Origin: Thermoplasmata archaeon
Lineage (GTDB): Archaea; Thermoplasmatota; Thermoplasmata; Lutacidiplasmatales; UBA184
Length of the DNA: 14,464 bases
Direction of reading: 5' to 3'
NCBI GenBank assembly: GCA_030040625.1
Contig: JASHTI010000007.1
Coordinates: 1-14,464 of the forward strand
The position numbers and the translations under genes are program-made. How positions within the stretch are numbered: position 1 is the stretch's first letter; each line of letters opens with the position of its first letter. Under the pieces are notes generated by a model. The model ran no database searches. It saw only the letters and a list, made by a program, of their open reading frames with translations, and was not told where the DNA came from. This document shows positions 1 through 5,937 of this stretch, in pieces.

Positions 1-1249
1 CCCGCCAGGGGTCCGGATCCTCGCAGGGGGCGTCGCTCGAGCCCGCGAGCCGGAGCCCGAGGTCCGCGAGGCTCCGGAAGAGGTAGGCCCACCGGGCCCG
101 CGCCGCGCCCAGTCGGCGCGGGAGCCACGAGTCGCTCGTGACGAACGACGGCTGGACGACCAGCGTGGCCGTCGTGCCCTGGAGAGCCGTCAGGACGCTC
201 GGAGGGGTCAGGCTGGCGTGCTCGATGCGGGGCACGAGCCCCTCCGGGACGCCGCGCAGCACGGACCCGGCTCTCCGGACCGCACGATCGCCGATCGCGT
301 GGAGCGCCGGGGCGAGGCCGGCGGCCGCCGCCGCCGCGATCCCCTCCTGGAGCGTTCGGTCGTCCTCGCGATCGGCCCCGCGGGAGGCCTCGGCATCGAG
401 ATACGGGGCGTCCAGCGCCGCCGTGCGCGGACCGAACGCTCCGTCCAGAAACGCCTTCCCCCCGGCCACCGCGAGGTGACCGCTCGGGTCGGCCGGCCAC
501 TGCGCAGCCGCCTCCGGCGCCGTGTCCAGCGGCGGGTAGGCCCGGACCCTCATCGTCAGTTCTCCCCGGCGGGCCAGCTCCGCGAGGGTCGCCAGCTCGT
601 TCGGCCCGGTGTTCATCGTGCCTACGGCGACGAGCCCGAACCGGTGGAGGGCGCCGATCGTCTCGCGAAGCGCTTGGACGGAGAGGGGTAGCGCCCGGTC
701 GATCAGCGCGTGCACCGGGCGAAGCTCCTCCTCGGCGAACGTCGGCTCCGGCCCCTCGTCGCCGTCCCGAACCCGCGGATCGAGCCCCAGCGCGTCTAGG
801 GCGACGCGGTTCAGTCGGGCCGCGTGGGCGCTCGCGTGAAAGAGGACGAGCGGGATCGCCGGGACGGCCTCCTCCAGCTCCACGGCCGACGGCCAGCGAC
901 CTTCCCGAACCCGCTCCGGCTGGAATCCGTAGGCGGCCAGAAGCGGTCGGTCGCGCTCCGAAACGGCCTGCCGGAGCCGCTCGAGCAGCGCCGGGATCGA
1001 GCCCACGTTCTGCGTGTCGATTCCGGCTCGGAGCCGGGCCATCTCCCCGAGGTGCAGGTGCGCGTCCGCGAGCCCCGGCAGGACGAGTCCGCCGGCGAGG
1101 TCCACCCGCTCGCTACCGGTCGGTGCCGACCGTCGGACCGCGGCCTCCTCCCCGATCGCCGCGACCCGTCCATCCTCGGTGAGGAGCGCCTCGGACCGGC
1201 CCGACGCAGCGAGGATGCGGCCGCCGACGAAGAGCGTCGCCTCGGTCAC
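1..1249 (-). CDS. Amidohydrolase family 3 (YtcJ-like), 3'-truncated by window edge
   Basis: A metal-dependent amidohydrolase of the YtcJ/amidohydrolase-3 type, which hydrolyses amide or related C-N bonds of unknown substrates in the cytoplasm. The 416 visible codons show the family landmarks in order: an N-terminal beta-sandwich strand; the HxH metal motif in LADAHLHLGE (H64, H66); a Lys in VAGGKAFLDG (K265), the place of the usual bridging carbamyl-lysine; LHAIGDRAVR (H317); RIEHASLTPP (H344); and GSSDAPCEDP with the catalytic-type Asp (D406). About 80-130 C-terminal residues lie outside the window. I chose the GTG at 1249 because the family N-terminus (TEATLFVGGRIL) begins directly after it; no Shine-Dalgarno is evident. 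The upstream neighbour is the divergent mntA-hepT pair, with no obvious link. Family assignment is firm; the substrate is not predictable. Confidence 0.9.
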   Translation of the reverse strand, partial: MTEATLFVGGRILAASGRSEALLTEDGRVAAIGEEAAVRRSAPTGSERVDLAGGLVLPGLADAHLHLGEMARLRAGIDTQNVGSIPALLERLRQAVSERDRPLLAAYGFQPERVREGRWPSAVELEEAVPAIPLVLFHASAHAARLNRVALDALGLDPRVRDGDEGPEPTFAEEELRPVHALIDRALPLSVQALRETIGALHRFGLVAVGTMNTGPNELATLAELARRGELTMRVRAYPPLDTAPEAAAQWPADPSGHLAVAGGKAFLDGAFGPRTAALDAPYLDAEASRGADREDDRTLQEGIAAAAAAGLAPALHAIGDRAVRRAGSVLRGVPEGLVPRIEHASLTPPSVLTALQGTTATLVVQPSFVTSDSWLPRRLGAARARWAYLFRSLADLGLRLAGSSDAPCEDPDPWR

Positions 1250-1307
1250 GCTCGAGACCCCCCGCGGAGGATGTAGCCCGACCCCTTACGCCCTCTGCCG
1301 GCGGGGA

Positions 1308-1330
1308 CCGGCCCGCACCGGACGGGCCGG
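1308..1330. other. GC-rich inverted repeat in the amidohydrolase-mntA intergenic region
   Basis: Arms CCGGCCCG and CGGGCCGG (8 bp, perfect) flank a 7-nt loop. It sits in the 203-bp gap (1250-1452) between the divergent amidohydrolase and mntA genes, a gap in which I see no gene. It could be an operator or only a chance hairpin in G+C-rich DNA. No T-run follows on either strand, so it is not a convincing terminator. Confidence 0.3.
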
Positions 1331-1452
1331 ATCGTCCCCGTGGGCTCCGGCTCGACCGTGATCGTGGCGGGCCTCCGCTTGGAGCGTGGGATCCTGATGG
1401 ACGGGGTCTCATCGATGAACGTAAGCAACAATCCGGGCTGGCAAGGTAGGTT

Positions 1453-1893
1453 ATGTCGGGCCAGCGCGGCCGGCTCTTTCGCTGTTACCGGTGTGTCTAT
1501 TCGTGGAGATCCCGACGGTCGATCAGACCGTCGATGTGCCCGCGGTGCAAGTCGAGGATCTTCGCCCGGCCGAAGGTGCGACCGATCCGGCTCGGCCGCG
1601 GGCTCGGGGTCCCGGAGCTCATCGACCCCCACCGCCAGGCGCTGCGCCGCGCCGCCGAGCGGCACGGCGTGCGGCAGCTGTGGGTGTTCGGCTCGGTACG
1701 GCGGCGCGAGGCGACCGCCCGGAGCGACGTCGATCTCCTGGTCGCCTGGCGTCGGCCGGTCTCGCTGCTGGAGCTGGCGGGACTCCGCATCGAACTGCGA
1801 CGCATCCTAGGACGCGAGGTGGACCTCGTGAACCGCCACGGGCTGCACTGGGCCGTCGACCCCCAGGTCGAGCACGAGAAGGTCCCGCTGTGA
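1453..1893 (+). CDS. mntA: Zinc-ribbon MNT nucleotidyltransferase, antitoxin of a HepT/MntA pair
   Basis: A 146-aa minimal nucleotidyltransferase. Residues 72-130 hold a perfect GSx10DxD signature (G80-S81, D92 and D94) with a further acidic position in REVDLVNR (D124). In characterised MntA/HepT systems the MNT protein neutralises the HEPN toxin by adenylylating a tyrosine in the toxin's active site. The N-terminus adds a CxxC...CxxC zinc ribbon (C11, C14, C29, C32) rich in Arg, which is absent from the minimal bacterial antitoxins and could bind nucleic acid. The hepT start codon overlaps this stop by 4 nt, so the genes are almost certainly translationally coupled. ATG 1453 is chosen because it precedes the zinc ribbon directly. 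No strong promoter is visible. Assignment rests on the motif plus the neighbour. Confidence 0.85.
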   Translation: MSGQRGRLFRCYRCVYSWRSRRSIRPSMCPRCKSRIFARPKVRPIRLGRGLGVPELIDPHRQALRRAAERHGVRQLWVFGSVRRREATARSDVDLLVAWRRPVSLLELAGLRIELRRILGREVDLVNRHGLHWAVDPQVEHEKVPL

Positions 1894-2270
1894 GCGAGGG
1901 GGGAGCGAGGGACCGCTTTCTCGTGGACCCGATGCTGACCTACGGCGAGGTGATCGCGGCGAACGTCCGGAAGGGCCGGGACGAGTTCGAGCAGGACGCC
2001 AGCGTTCGCTACGCGGTCGAGCACGCCACCGAGCTGCTCGCAGCGGCGGCCGAGAAGCTCGGGCGGCCGTTCCAAGCCGCGAACTCCGCGATCCCCTGGG
2101 ATCGGCTCCGCGAACTTCGCCGGGGGATCGCCCACCCGTACGACCCCGGAGCGGACCCGATGCACGTGGAGCAGAGCTGGCGCTTCGCCCGCGACGAGGC
2201 CCCTCGGATCGTCCGTCGGCTCCGAGGGGCGAAGTTCGTGGACCGCGACTCCCGTCAGACGTCCAGGTAG
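1890..2270 (+). CDS. hepT: HepT-like HEPN-domain toxin (DUF86 family)
   Basis: A 126-aa helical protein of the HEPN/HepT family, the ribonuclease toxin partner of MntA. The diagnostic RX4HXY motif is present as R77-RGIA-H82-P-Y84. The preceding IPWDRLREL matches the conserved IPW segment of HepT proteins, and the upstream helix (YAVEHATELLAAAAEKLG) matches the HEPN core. Y84 is the equivalent of the tyrosine that MntA adenylylates in studied systems. The start is taken as GTG 1890, which overlaps the mntA stop as GTGA; a later in-frame ATG at 1932 is possible. The 3' end runs 16 bp into the convergent glnA gene. RNase activity and toxicity are inferred from the family. Confidence 0.85.
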   Translation: MSEGGARDRFLVDPMLTYGEVIAANVRKGRDEFEQDASVRYAVEHATELLAAAAEKLGRPFQAANSAIPWDRLRELRRGIAHPYDPGADPMHVEQSWRFARDEAPRIVRRLRGAKFVDRDSRQTSR

Positions 2271-3688
2271 CGGTAGAACTCGTACGGGTGGGGCCGCAGG
2301 TCGAGCTCCAGCTGCTCCTCCCGCTTCATCTCGATGTAGGTGTCGAGCAGGCTGTCGGCGAACGCCGGCTTGAGGAACGCCCGGTCCGAGGCGAGGCAGT
2401 CGAGCGCCTCCCCGAGCGAGCCGGGAAGCTCGCGGACGCCGAGCTCCTTGCGGCGGGCCGGCGTGAGCTTGTAGATGTTCGCATCGACCGGGGCCGGCGG
2501 CTCGATCTTGCGGCGAATTCCGTCGAGGCCCGCGAGGGCGAGGGCCGCCTCGGTGAGGTAGATGTTCGCCGCGGAATCCGGGGTACGGTACTCGAGGCGC
2601 TTGGCGGCCGGCCGCCCCTTGTGGTAGAACGGGATGCGGACGTTCGCCGACCGGTTCGCCTTGCTCCAGGCGATGAACACCGGGGCCTCGTAGCCCGGCA
2701 CCAGCCGCCGGTACGAGTTCGTGATCGGGTTCGTGATCGCGCAGAGCGCCCGGGCGTGCTCGAGGAGCCCTCCGATGTAGTACCGGCAGGCCTGGCTGAC
2801 CTCGGCGTACGGCTCGTCGGCGTCGTAGAACGCGTTCTTCCCGCCGGCCCAGAGCGACTGGTTCGTGTGCATGCCGATGCCGTTGTCGCCGTAGATCGGC
2901 TTCGGCATCAGGCACGCGAGCTTGCCGTGGCGGTGGGCGACGTTCTTGATCACGTAGCGGAGGTCCTGGATGTGGTCCCCCATCGGGACGAGCTCGTCGA
3001 AGCGGAGGTTGATCTCCGACTGGCTCGCCGTCGCCACCTCGTGGTGGTGCGCGTCCATCGTGAGGTGGAAATCGTCGGCCAGGATGTTGCACATCTCCGC
3101 GCGCAGGCCGAGCAGGGAGTCGACCGGCGGGGTCCGGTGGTAGCCCTCCTTGAAGCGGATCGTGGCGTGCGAGTTCCCCGGCTGCCAGGGGGACTCCGAC
3201 TGCCGGATCAGGTAGCCGGCGCCGGCCCAAGCATTGCGGACCCCGTCGAACGACGGGACGAGCTCGACCTGGTCGAAGACGAAGAACTCCACCTCCGGAC
3301 CCCAGTACGAGCGGTCGAAGCCCGCCTCGGCGAGCACGCGTTCGGTCTTGCGCGCGACCCCGCGCGGGTCGTGCTCGTACGGCTCCTTGGAGGCGCCGAG
3401 CCGGACGTCGCAGATGAACCGGACCGTCGGCCCGACCTCGGGATTCCACGGGATCGTCGCCAGCGTTGCCGGGTCGGGCACGAGGAGCATGTCCGACTCG
3501 AAGATCTCGCGGAAGCCGCGGACCGACGAGCCGTCGAGCTTCGGCACGCCCGTACGGAACATCTCCGCCTCGAGCGCGGCGCGGGGGATGTCGACCTGGT
3601 TGTAGCCGCCGAACACATCGGTGTAGAACAGCTGGACCCACCGGATCTTCTGCTCCGCGAGGTGCTCGACGACCGCCTCCCCGTCCAT
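2255..3688 (-). CDS. glnA: Glutamine synthetase, type I (GSI-alpha-like)
   Basis: ATP-dependent condensation of glutamate and ammonia to glutamine, in a cytoplasmic dodecamer. The 477-aa product has the N-terminal beta-grasp domain (residues 1-100, including LDGSSVRGF and ESDMLLVPD) and the catalytic domain: PEVEFFVFD (131-139), HHEVATASQSEINLRFD (215-231), MPKPIYGDNGIGMHTNQSLW (261-280), ITNPITNSYRRLVPGYEAPV (318-337), NRSANVRIP (345-353) and RLEYRTPDSAANIYL (364-378). It lacks the extra insertion of the bacterial adenylylated class. The residue aligned with the Bacillus feedback arginine Arg62 (in FVRIEESDM) appears to be Glu61. Start choice: ATG 3688 fits the family N-terminus; GTG 3715, nine codons upstream in frame, is possible, and neither has a clear Shine-Dalgarno. 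It is divergent from an Lrp/AsnC gene with a palindrome between them, which suggests local nitrogen control. The 3' end overlaps hepT by 16 bp. Confidence 0.96.
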   Translation of the reverse strand: MDGEAVVEHLAEQKIRWVQLFYTDVFGGYNQVDIPRAALEAEMFRTGVPKLDGSSVRGFREIFESDMLLVPDPATLATIPWNPEVGPTVRFICDVRLGASKEPYEHDPRGVARKTERVLAEAGFDRSYWGPEVEFFVFDQVELVPSFDGVRNAWAGAGYLIRQSESPWQPGNSHATIRFKEGYHRTPPVDSLLGLRAEMCNILADDFHLTMDAHHHEVATASQSEINLRFDELVPMGDHIQDLRYVIKNVAHRHGKLACLMPKPIYGDNGIGMHTNQSLWAGGKNAFYDADEPYAEVSQACRYYIGGLLEHARALCAITNPITNSYRRLVPGYEAPVFIAWSKANRSANVRIPFYHKGRPAAKRLEYRTPDSAANIYLTEAALALAGLDGIRRKIEPPAPVDANIYKLTPARRKELGVRELPGSLGEALDCLASDRAFLKPAFADSLLDTYIEMKREEQLELDLRPHPYEFYRYLDV

Positions 3689-3770
3689 CCCGTGCAGACC
3701 CTTCGACTCCGCCACGCGCGATCCCCGGAGCGCCGAGCGATTCCGGCTACAAGAACCCTCACGGACCGGG

Positions 3771-3788
3771 AATGGACGATCGTCCATT
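3771..3788. promoter_or_regulatory. 18-bp perfect palindrome, putative Lrp-family operator
   Basis: AATGGACGATCGTCCATT is its own reverse complement. It lies in the glnA-lrp intergenic region, overlaps a TATA-like CTAAAAT for glnA on the minus strand (3792-3786), and ends 15 bp before the TATA-like box of the plus-strand lrp gene. From memory, the half-site GGACGA resembles sites reported for the Lrp-like activator Ptr2 of Methanocaldococcus, though the spacing differs. The position would let one protein block glnA while activating or autoregulating lrp; this is inference. Confidence 0.6.
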
Positions 3789-3803
3789 TTAGGTCCGAGA
3801 CAG

Positions 3804-3809
3804 TTTATG
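3804..3809 (+). promoter_or_regulatory. Archaeal TATA box for the Lrp/AsnC gene (leaderless transcript)
   Basis: TTTATG in otherwise G+C-rich DNA, centred about 26-27 bp before the ATG at 3833. This is the distance expected from box A to transcription start in archaea, so the mRNA probably begins at or within a few nt of the start codon. No Shine-Dalgarno is present, which agrees. Confidence 0.6.
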
Positions 3810-3832
3810 TTCTAAGGCAACGATAGGCGGAC

Positions 3833-4324
3833 ATGGGGCGAGCGTCCACCCTCGACGAGCTCGACCGTGCGATCCTGGAGGAGCTGAACGTCGACGCACG
3901 CGCGAGCCACCGCGCGATCGCCCATCGCCTCAAGGTCTCCCCGACGACCGTCAGCGCTCGCGTCGCCCAAATGGAGGAGGACGGCGTGATCCGCGGCTAC
4001 GTGCCGGTCCTGGACGACGAGCACCTCGGCTGGGACCTCTGCGCGATCGTCGGCGTCCGCATCTCCAAGGGCAAGCTCCGCGAGGTCGAGGAGCGGCTCG
4101 CCCACGACCCGCACGCCTACGCGATCTACGACGTCACCGGCGACTACGACGCGCTGTTGATCGGCCGGTTCCGGGACCGGCGCGACCTTGACCGGTTCGT
4201 CAAGCACGCGCTGCAGGATCCGCACGTGGAGCGATCGAACACCCAGGTGGTGCTCAACCGGGTCAAAGAGGAGCGTCGGGTGCCGGTCGTCCTGCGACCC
4301 GGCCCCCGGGCCCCGACCGAGTAG
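3833..4324 (+). CDS. Lrp/AsnC family transcriptional regulator
   Basis: A 163-aa regulator with the canonical two-domain layout. The N-terminal winged HTH (residues 7-60) contains LDELDRAILEELNVDAR, RAIAHRLKVSPTTVSARV as recognition region, and MEEDGVIRGYVPVLD as wing. The C-terminal RAM/AsnC domain (68-145) has a beta-alpha-beta-beta-alpha-beta pattern with the effector-site-type segment YDVTGDYDALLIGRF and a closing strand near SNTQVVLNRV. Lrp proteins of this class form dimers to octamers and bind amino acids such as glutamine, lysine or leucine. Divergence from glnA with a palindromic site between them points to glutamine or nitrogen control and autoregulation, by inference. It has a strong TATA box and appears leaderless. 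A short basic, Pro-rich tail (about 146-163) extends past the usual end. Confidence 0.93.
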   Translation: MGRASTLDELDRAILEELNVDARASHRAIAHRLKVSPTTVSARVAQMEEDGVIRGYVPVLDDEHLGWDLCAIVGVRISKGKLREVEERLAHDPHAYAIYDVTGDYDALLIGRFRDRRDLDRFVKHALQDPHVERSNTQVVLNRVKEERRVPVVLRPGPRAPTE

Positions 4325-4336
4325 GCCCGAAGGGCC
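4324..4336 (+). terminator. Short hairpin directly after the Lrp stop codon
   Basis: GGCCC-GAA-GGGCC forms a 5-bp stem with a 3-nt loop, beginning at the last base of the Lrp stop codon. No T-tract follows, only CAAAAGCTCTTGG, itself an imperfect palindrome (4340-4353). It may be a weak terminator or processing hairpin; termination is not certain. Confidence 0.3.
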
Positions 4337-4389
4337 GTCCCAAAAGCTCTTGGCGGGGCCCGTCGCTCGCGGGGGTCGAGGCGGCGGCG

Positions 4390-5214
4390 ATGGACTGGGG
4401 GATGCGCAACCGGCTCGCGCGGATGTTCCGGCCGCCGAGCGGCAACTCGGTGATGCTGGCGGTCGACCACGGCTACTTCATGGGGCCGACGCGCCGCCTG
4501 GAGGACGTCGGCGCGACGATCCGCCCGCTGCTGCCGCACGCCGACGCGCTCGCGCTGACCCGCGGCGTCCTGCGCTCCTCCGTGCCCCCCGAGGCGACGA
4601 CCCCGATCGTCCTGCGCGTCTCCGGCGGCGCGACGGTCCTGCAGGAGGATCTCTCGAACGAGGCGATCACGACCGCCATCGCCGACGCGTCCCGGCTGAA
4701 CGTCAGCGCGATCGCGCTCTCGGTCTTCGTCGGGGCGCCGCACGAGCACCAGAGCCTCGTGAACCTCGCCAAGCTCGTCGACGACGGCGAGTCGTCGGGG
4801 ATACCGGTCCTCGCGATCACCGCCGTCGGCAAGGAGCTCGAGAAGCGGGACGCCCGCTACCTCGCGCTGGCCTGCCGGGTCTCTGCGGAGATCGGGGCCC
4901 ACGTCGTCAAGACCTACTACTGCGACGATTTCGCCAGGGTCGTCGAAGGCTGCCCGGTGCCGCTGGTCGTCGCGGGGGGGCCGAAGCTCGACAGCGAGCG
5001 GGCCGCGCTCGAGCTGGCCCACGGGGCGATCGCCGAGGGGGCCCGGGGGATCGACATGGGCCGCAACATCTGGCAGTCCGAGCGTCCGGTGGCGATGCTC
5101 AAGGCGCTCCGCGCGATCGTCCATGAGAAGGCCACGGTGCGCGAGGCGGTGACGGTCCTCGAGGAGGAGGGCGCCGACGCGCGGGGGCCCGCGCACGCCG
5201 CCTCCGCCGCCTGA
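4390..5214 (+). CDS. lsrF: LsrF-like class I aldolase/thiolase (DeoC/FbaB superfamily)
   Basis: A 274-aa TIM-barrel Schiff-base enzyme resembling LsrF, the 3-hydroxy-5-phosphonooxypentane-2,4-dione thiolase of AI-2 breakdown. Features recalled from enterobacterial LsrF recur: start MDWGMRNRLARMF; AVDHGYFMGPT (25-34); TRGVLRSSVPP (57-67); RVSGGATVL; LSNEAI; EHQSLVNL; AVGKEL; HVVKTYY with the presumed Schiff-base Lys K174; CPVPLVVAGGPKL (188-200); and GIDMGRNIWQS (220-230), the phosphate-binding end. It matches LsrF better than archaeal fructose-bisphosphate aldolase or the AroA' ADH synthase, so I prefer that name. The biochemical role in an archaeon without visible lsr genes is open. The gene stands alone between lrp and a tRNA; ATG 4390 matches the family N-terminus exactly. 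A weak TATA-like CAAAAG is near 4343. Confidence 0.82.
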   Translation: MDWGMRNRLARMFRPPSGNSVMLAVDHGYFMGPTRRLEDVGATIRPLLPHADALALTRGVLRSSVPPEATTPIVLRVSGGATVLQEDLSNEAITTAIADASRLNVSAIALSVFVGAPHEHQSLVNLAKLVDDGESSGIPVLAITAVGKELEKRDARYLALACRVSAEIGAHVVKTYYCDDFARVVEGCPVPLVVAGGPKLDSERAALELAHGAIAEGARGIDMGRNIWQSERPVAMLKALRAIVHEKATVREAVTVLEEEGADARGPAHAASAA

Positions 5215-5239
5215 CGACCCGCCGGTTCGAGGGAAGGCC

Positions 5240-5245
5240 TAAGAA
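5240..5245 (+). promoter_or_regulatory. Putative TATA-like element for tRNA-Leu
   Basis: TAAGAA, the only A-rich hexamer in the LsrF-tRNA gap, is centred about 27 bp before the first base of the tRNA, the usual archaeal box A distance. The match to consensus is partial. Confidence 0.35.
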
Positions 5246-5269
5246 GCCGGCCCGGTTCCGCGCGCCCGC

Positions 5270-5354
5270 GCGGGGATTGCCAAGCTTGGCCAAAGGCGCC
5301 AGATTCAGGGTCTGGTCCCGTAGGGGTTCGTGGGTTCAAATCCCTCTCCCCGCA
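5270..5354 (+). tRNA. tRNA-Leu, anticodon CAG
   Basis: An 85-nt class II tRNA that decodes CUG. The acceptor stem GCGGGGA/TCCCCGC pairs perfectly (5270-5276 with 5347-5353), with discriminator A at 5354. The D stem is GCC/GGC, with GG in the loop. The anticodon stem CCAGA/TCTGG closes the loop TTCAGGG, anticodon CAG at 5306-5308. A 14-nt variable region (5316-5329) can form a CCC/GGG arm, as expected for Leu. The T arm GTGGG-TTCAAAT-CCCTC carries one T-T mismatch at its second pair. ACC followed by G shows that CCA is not encoded. No intron is seen. CUG is a common Leu codon in this G+C-rich genome. Confidence 0.93.
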
Positions 5355-5424
5355 CCGCCCCCGGTGCCACCTACCGTCCGCCGCCGATGCACGGACGCTC
5401 CCCCGGCAACGGACGAGCGTCGAC

Positions 5425-5862
5425 CTAGGAGGGCGGCTTGCCGAGCTTCGCCAGTTGCGCGCGCGCGGCCGCCGCGATATCGGCGCCGGTGTTCGCATGC
5501 CCTCCGATCCCCCAGCCGCCGTCCGGCGACTCGGTGATCAGGACCCACGTGCGATCCGCGAGCGTCGGGTCGCCGGCGGCGCGGGCGACCAGCTGGGTCA
5601 GCTCCTGCACGACGCCGAGCTGCTTCTCCCGGTCGAGGACCCCGACGGGGGTGAGGACTTGAACCCGGACGTGATCGCTCTCACCGTCAACGTTCGCGAT
5701 GGCGGCGGCCGGCATCTCGTGGACGAACGCCGCGGTGTTCTGGCGGAACAGCGGCAGCGGGGGGACCTTCTCCCACCGCATCACCGCGGCGGCGAGGTCC
5801 CGGGCCAGGGCGTGCGGGTCCGCGAAACGGCGCGCCGGGCAGTACACGTCGATCATCGGCAT
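5425..5862 (-). CDS. Tautomerase/MIF superfamily protein
   Basis: A 145-aa protein of the 4-oxalocrotonate tautomerase superfamily, in the longer class with two beta-alpha-beta units (about residues 1-60 and 64-130), like cis-CaaD or malonate semialdehyde decarboxylase rather than the 62-aa 4-OT. It begins Met-Pro, so removal of Met leaves the catalytic N-terminal Pro-1 of the family; this fixes the start at 5862 rather than the ATG two codons later. The closing segment WVLITESPDGGWGIGGH matches the family's second-unit strand and Trp-Gly pattern. Such enzymes tautomerise keto-enol substrates or dehalogenate small acids; the substrate is unknown here. It is divergent from a TetR gene across a 20-bp palindrome, so it is the likely target of that repressor. 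Confidence 0.82.
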   Translation of the reverse strand: MPMIDVYCPARRFADPHALARDLAAAVMRWEKVPPLPLFRQNTAAFVHEMPAAAIANVDGESDHVRVQVLTPVGVLDREKQLGVVQELTQLVARAAGDPTLADRTWVLITESPDGGWGIGGHANTGADIAAAARAQLAKLGKPPS

Positions 5863-5879
5863 GGTCGTCCCGGCGCGAT

Positions 5880-5899
5880 ATTATGACGGTCGTCATAAT
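5880..5899. promoter_or_regulatory. 20-bp inverted repeat, putative operator between tautomerase and TetR genes
   Basis: Perfect 9-bp arms ATTATGACG and CGTCATAAT flank a GT spacer. The site lies in the 75-bp divergent promoter region, and its A+T-rich ends supply TATA-like sequence for both directions (CATAATG for TetR, CATTATG for the tautomerase). A bound repressor would block both promoters. The length and symmetry fit a TetR operator, with autoregulation likely. The core GACG-RT-CGTC is the same as in the glnA-lrp palindrome. Confidence 0.7.
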
Positions 5900-5937
5900 G
5901 ACAGCGCCCCGTCTGGGGCGCCGAGGATCCTAGGGCC

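Noticed and set aside
1497..3641. Very long minus-strand open frame (714 codons) across hepT and glnA
   Set aside because: It is a shadow frame of glnA: no domain can be read in it, its composition is Pro/Arg-rich, and the adjacent frame holds a complete glutamine synthetase.
3689..3787. Longer glutamine synthetase start at ATG 3787
   Set aside because: That ATG is inside the 18-bp palindrome and the putative promoter; the extra 33 residues do not match the family.
2288..3826. Plus-strand open frame of 512 codons opposite glnA
   Set aside because: Long antisense frames are common opposite G+C-rich genes; the translation (repeats of RR, EE, VD) shows no recognisable domain and no promoter or ribosome binding site.
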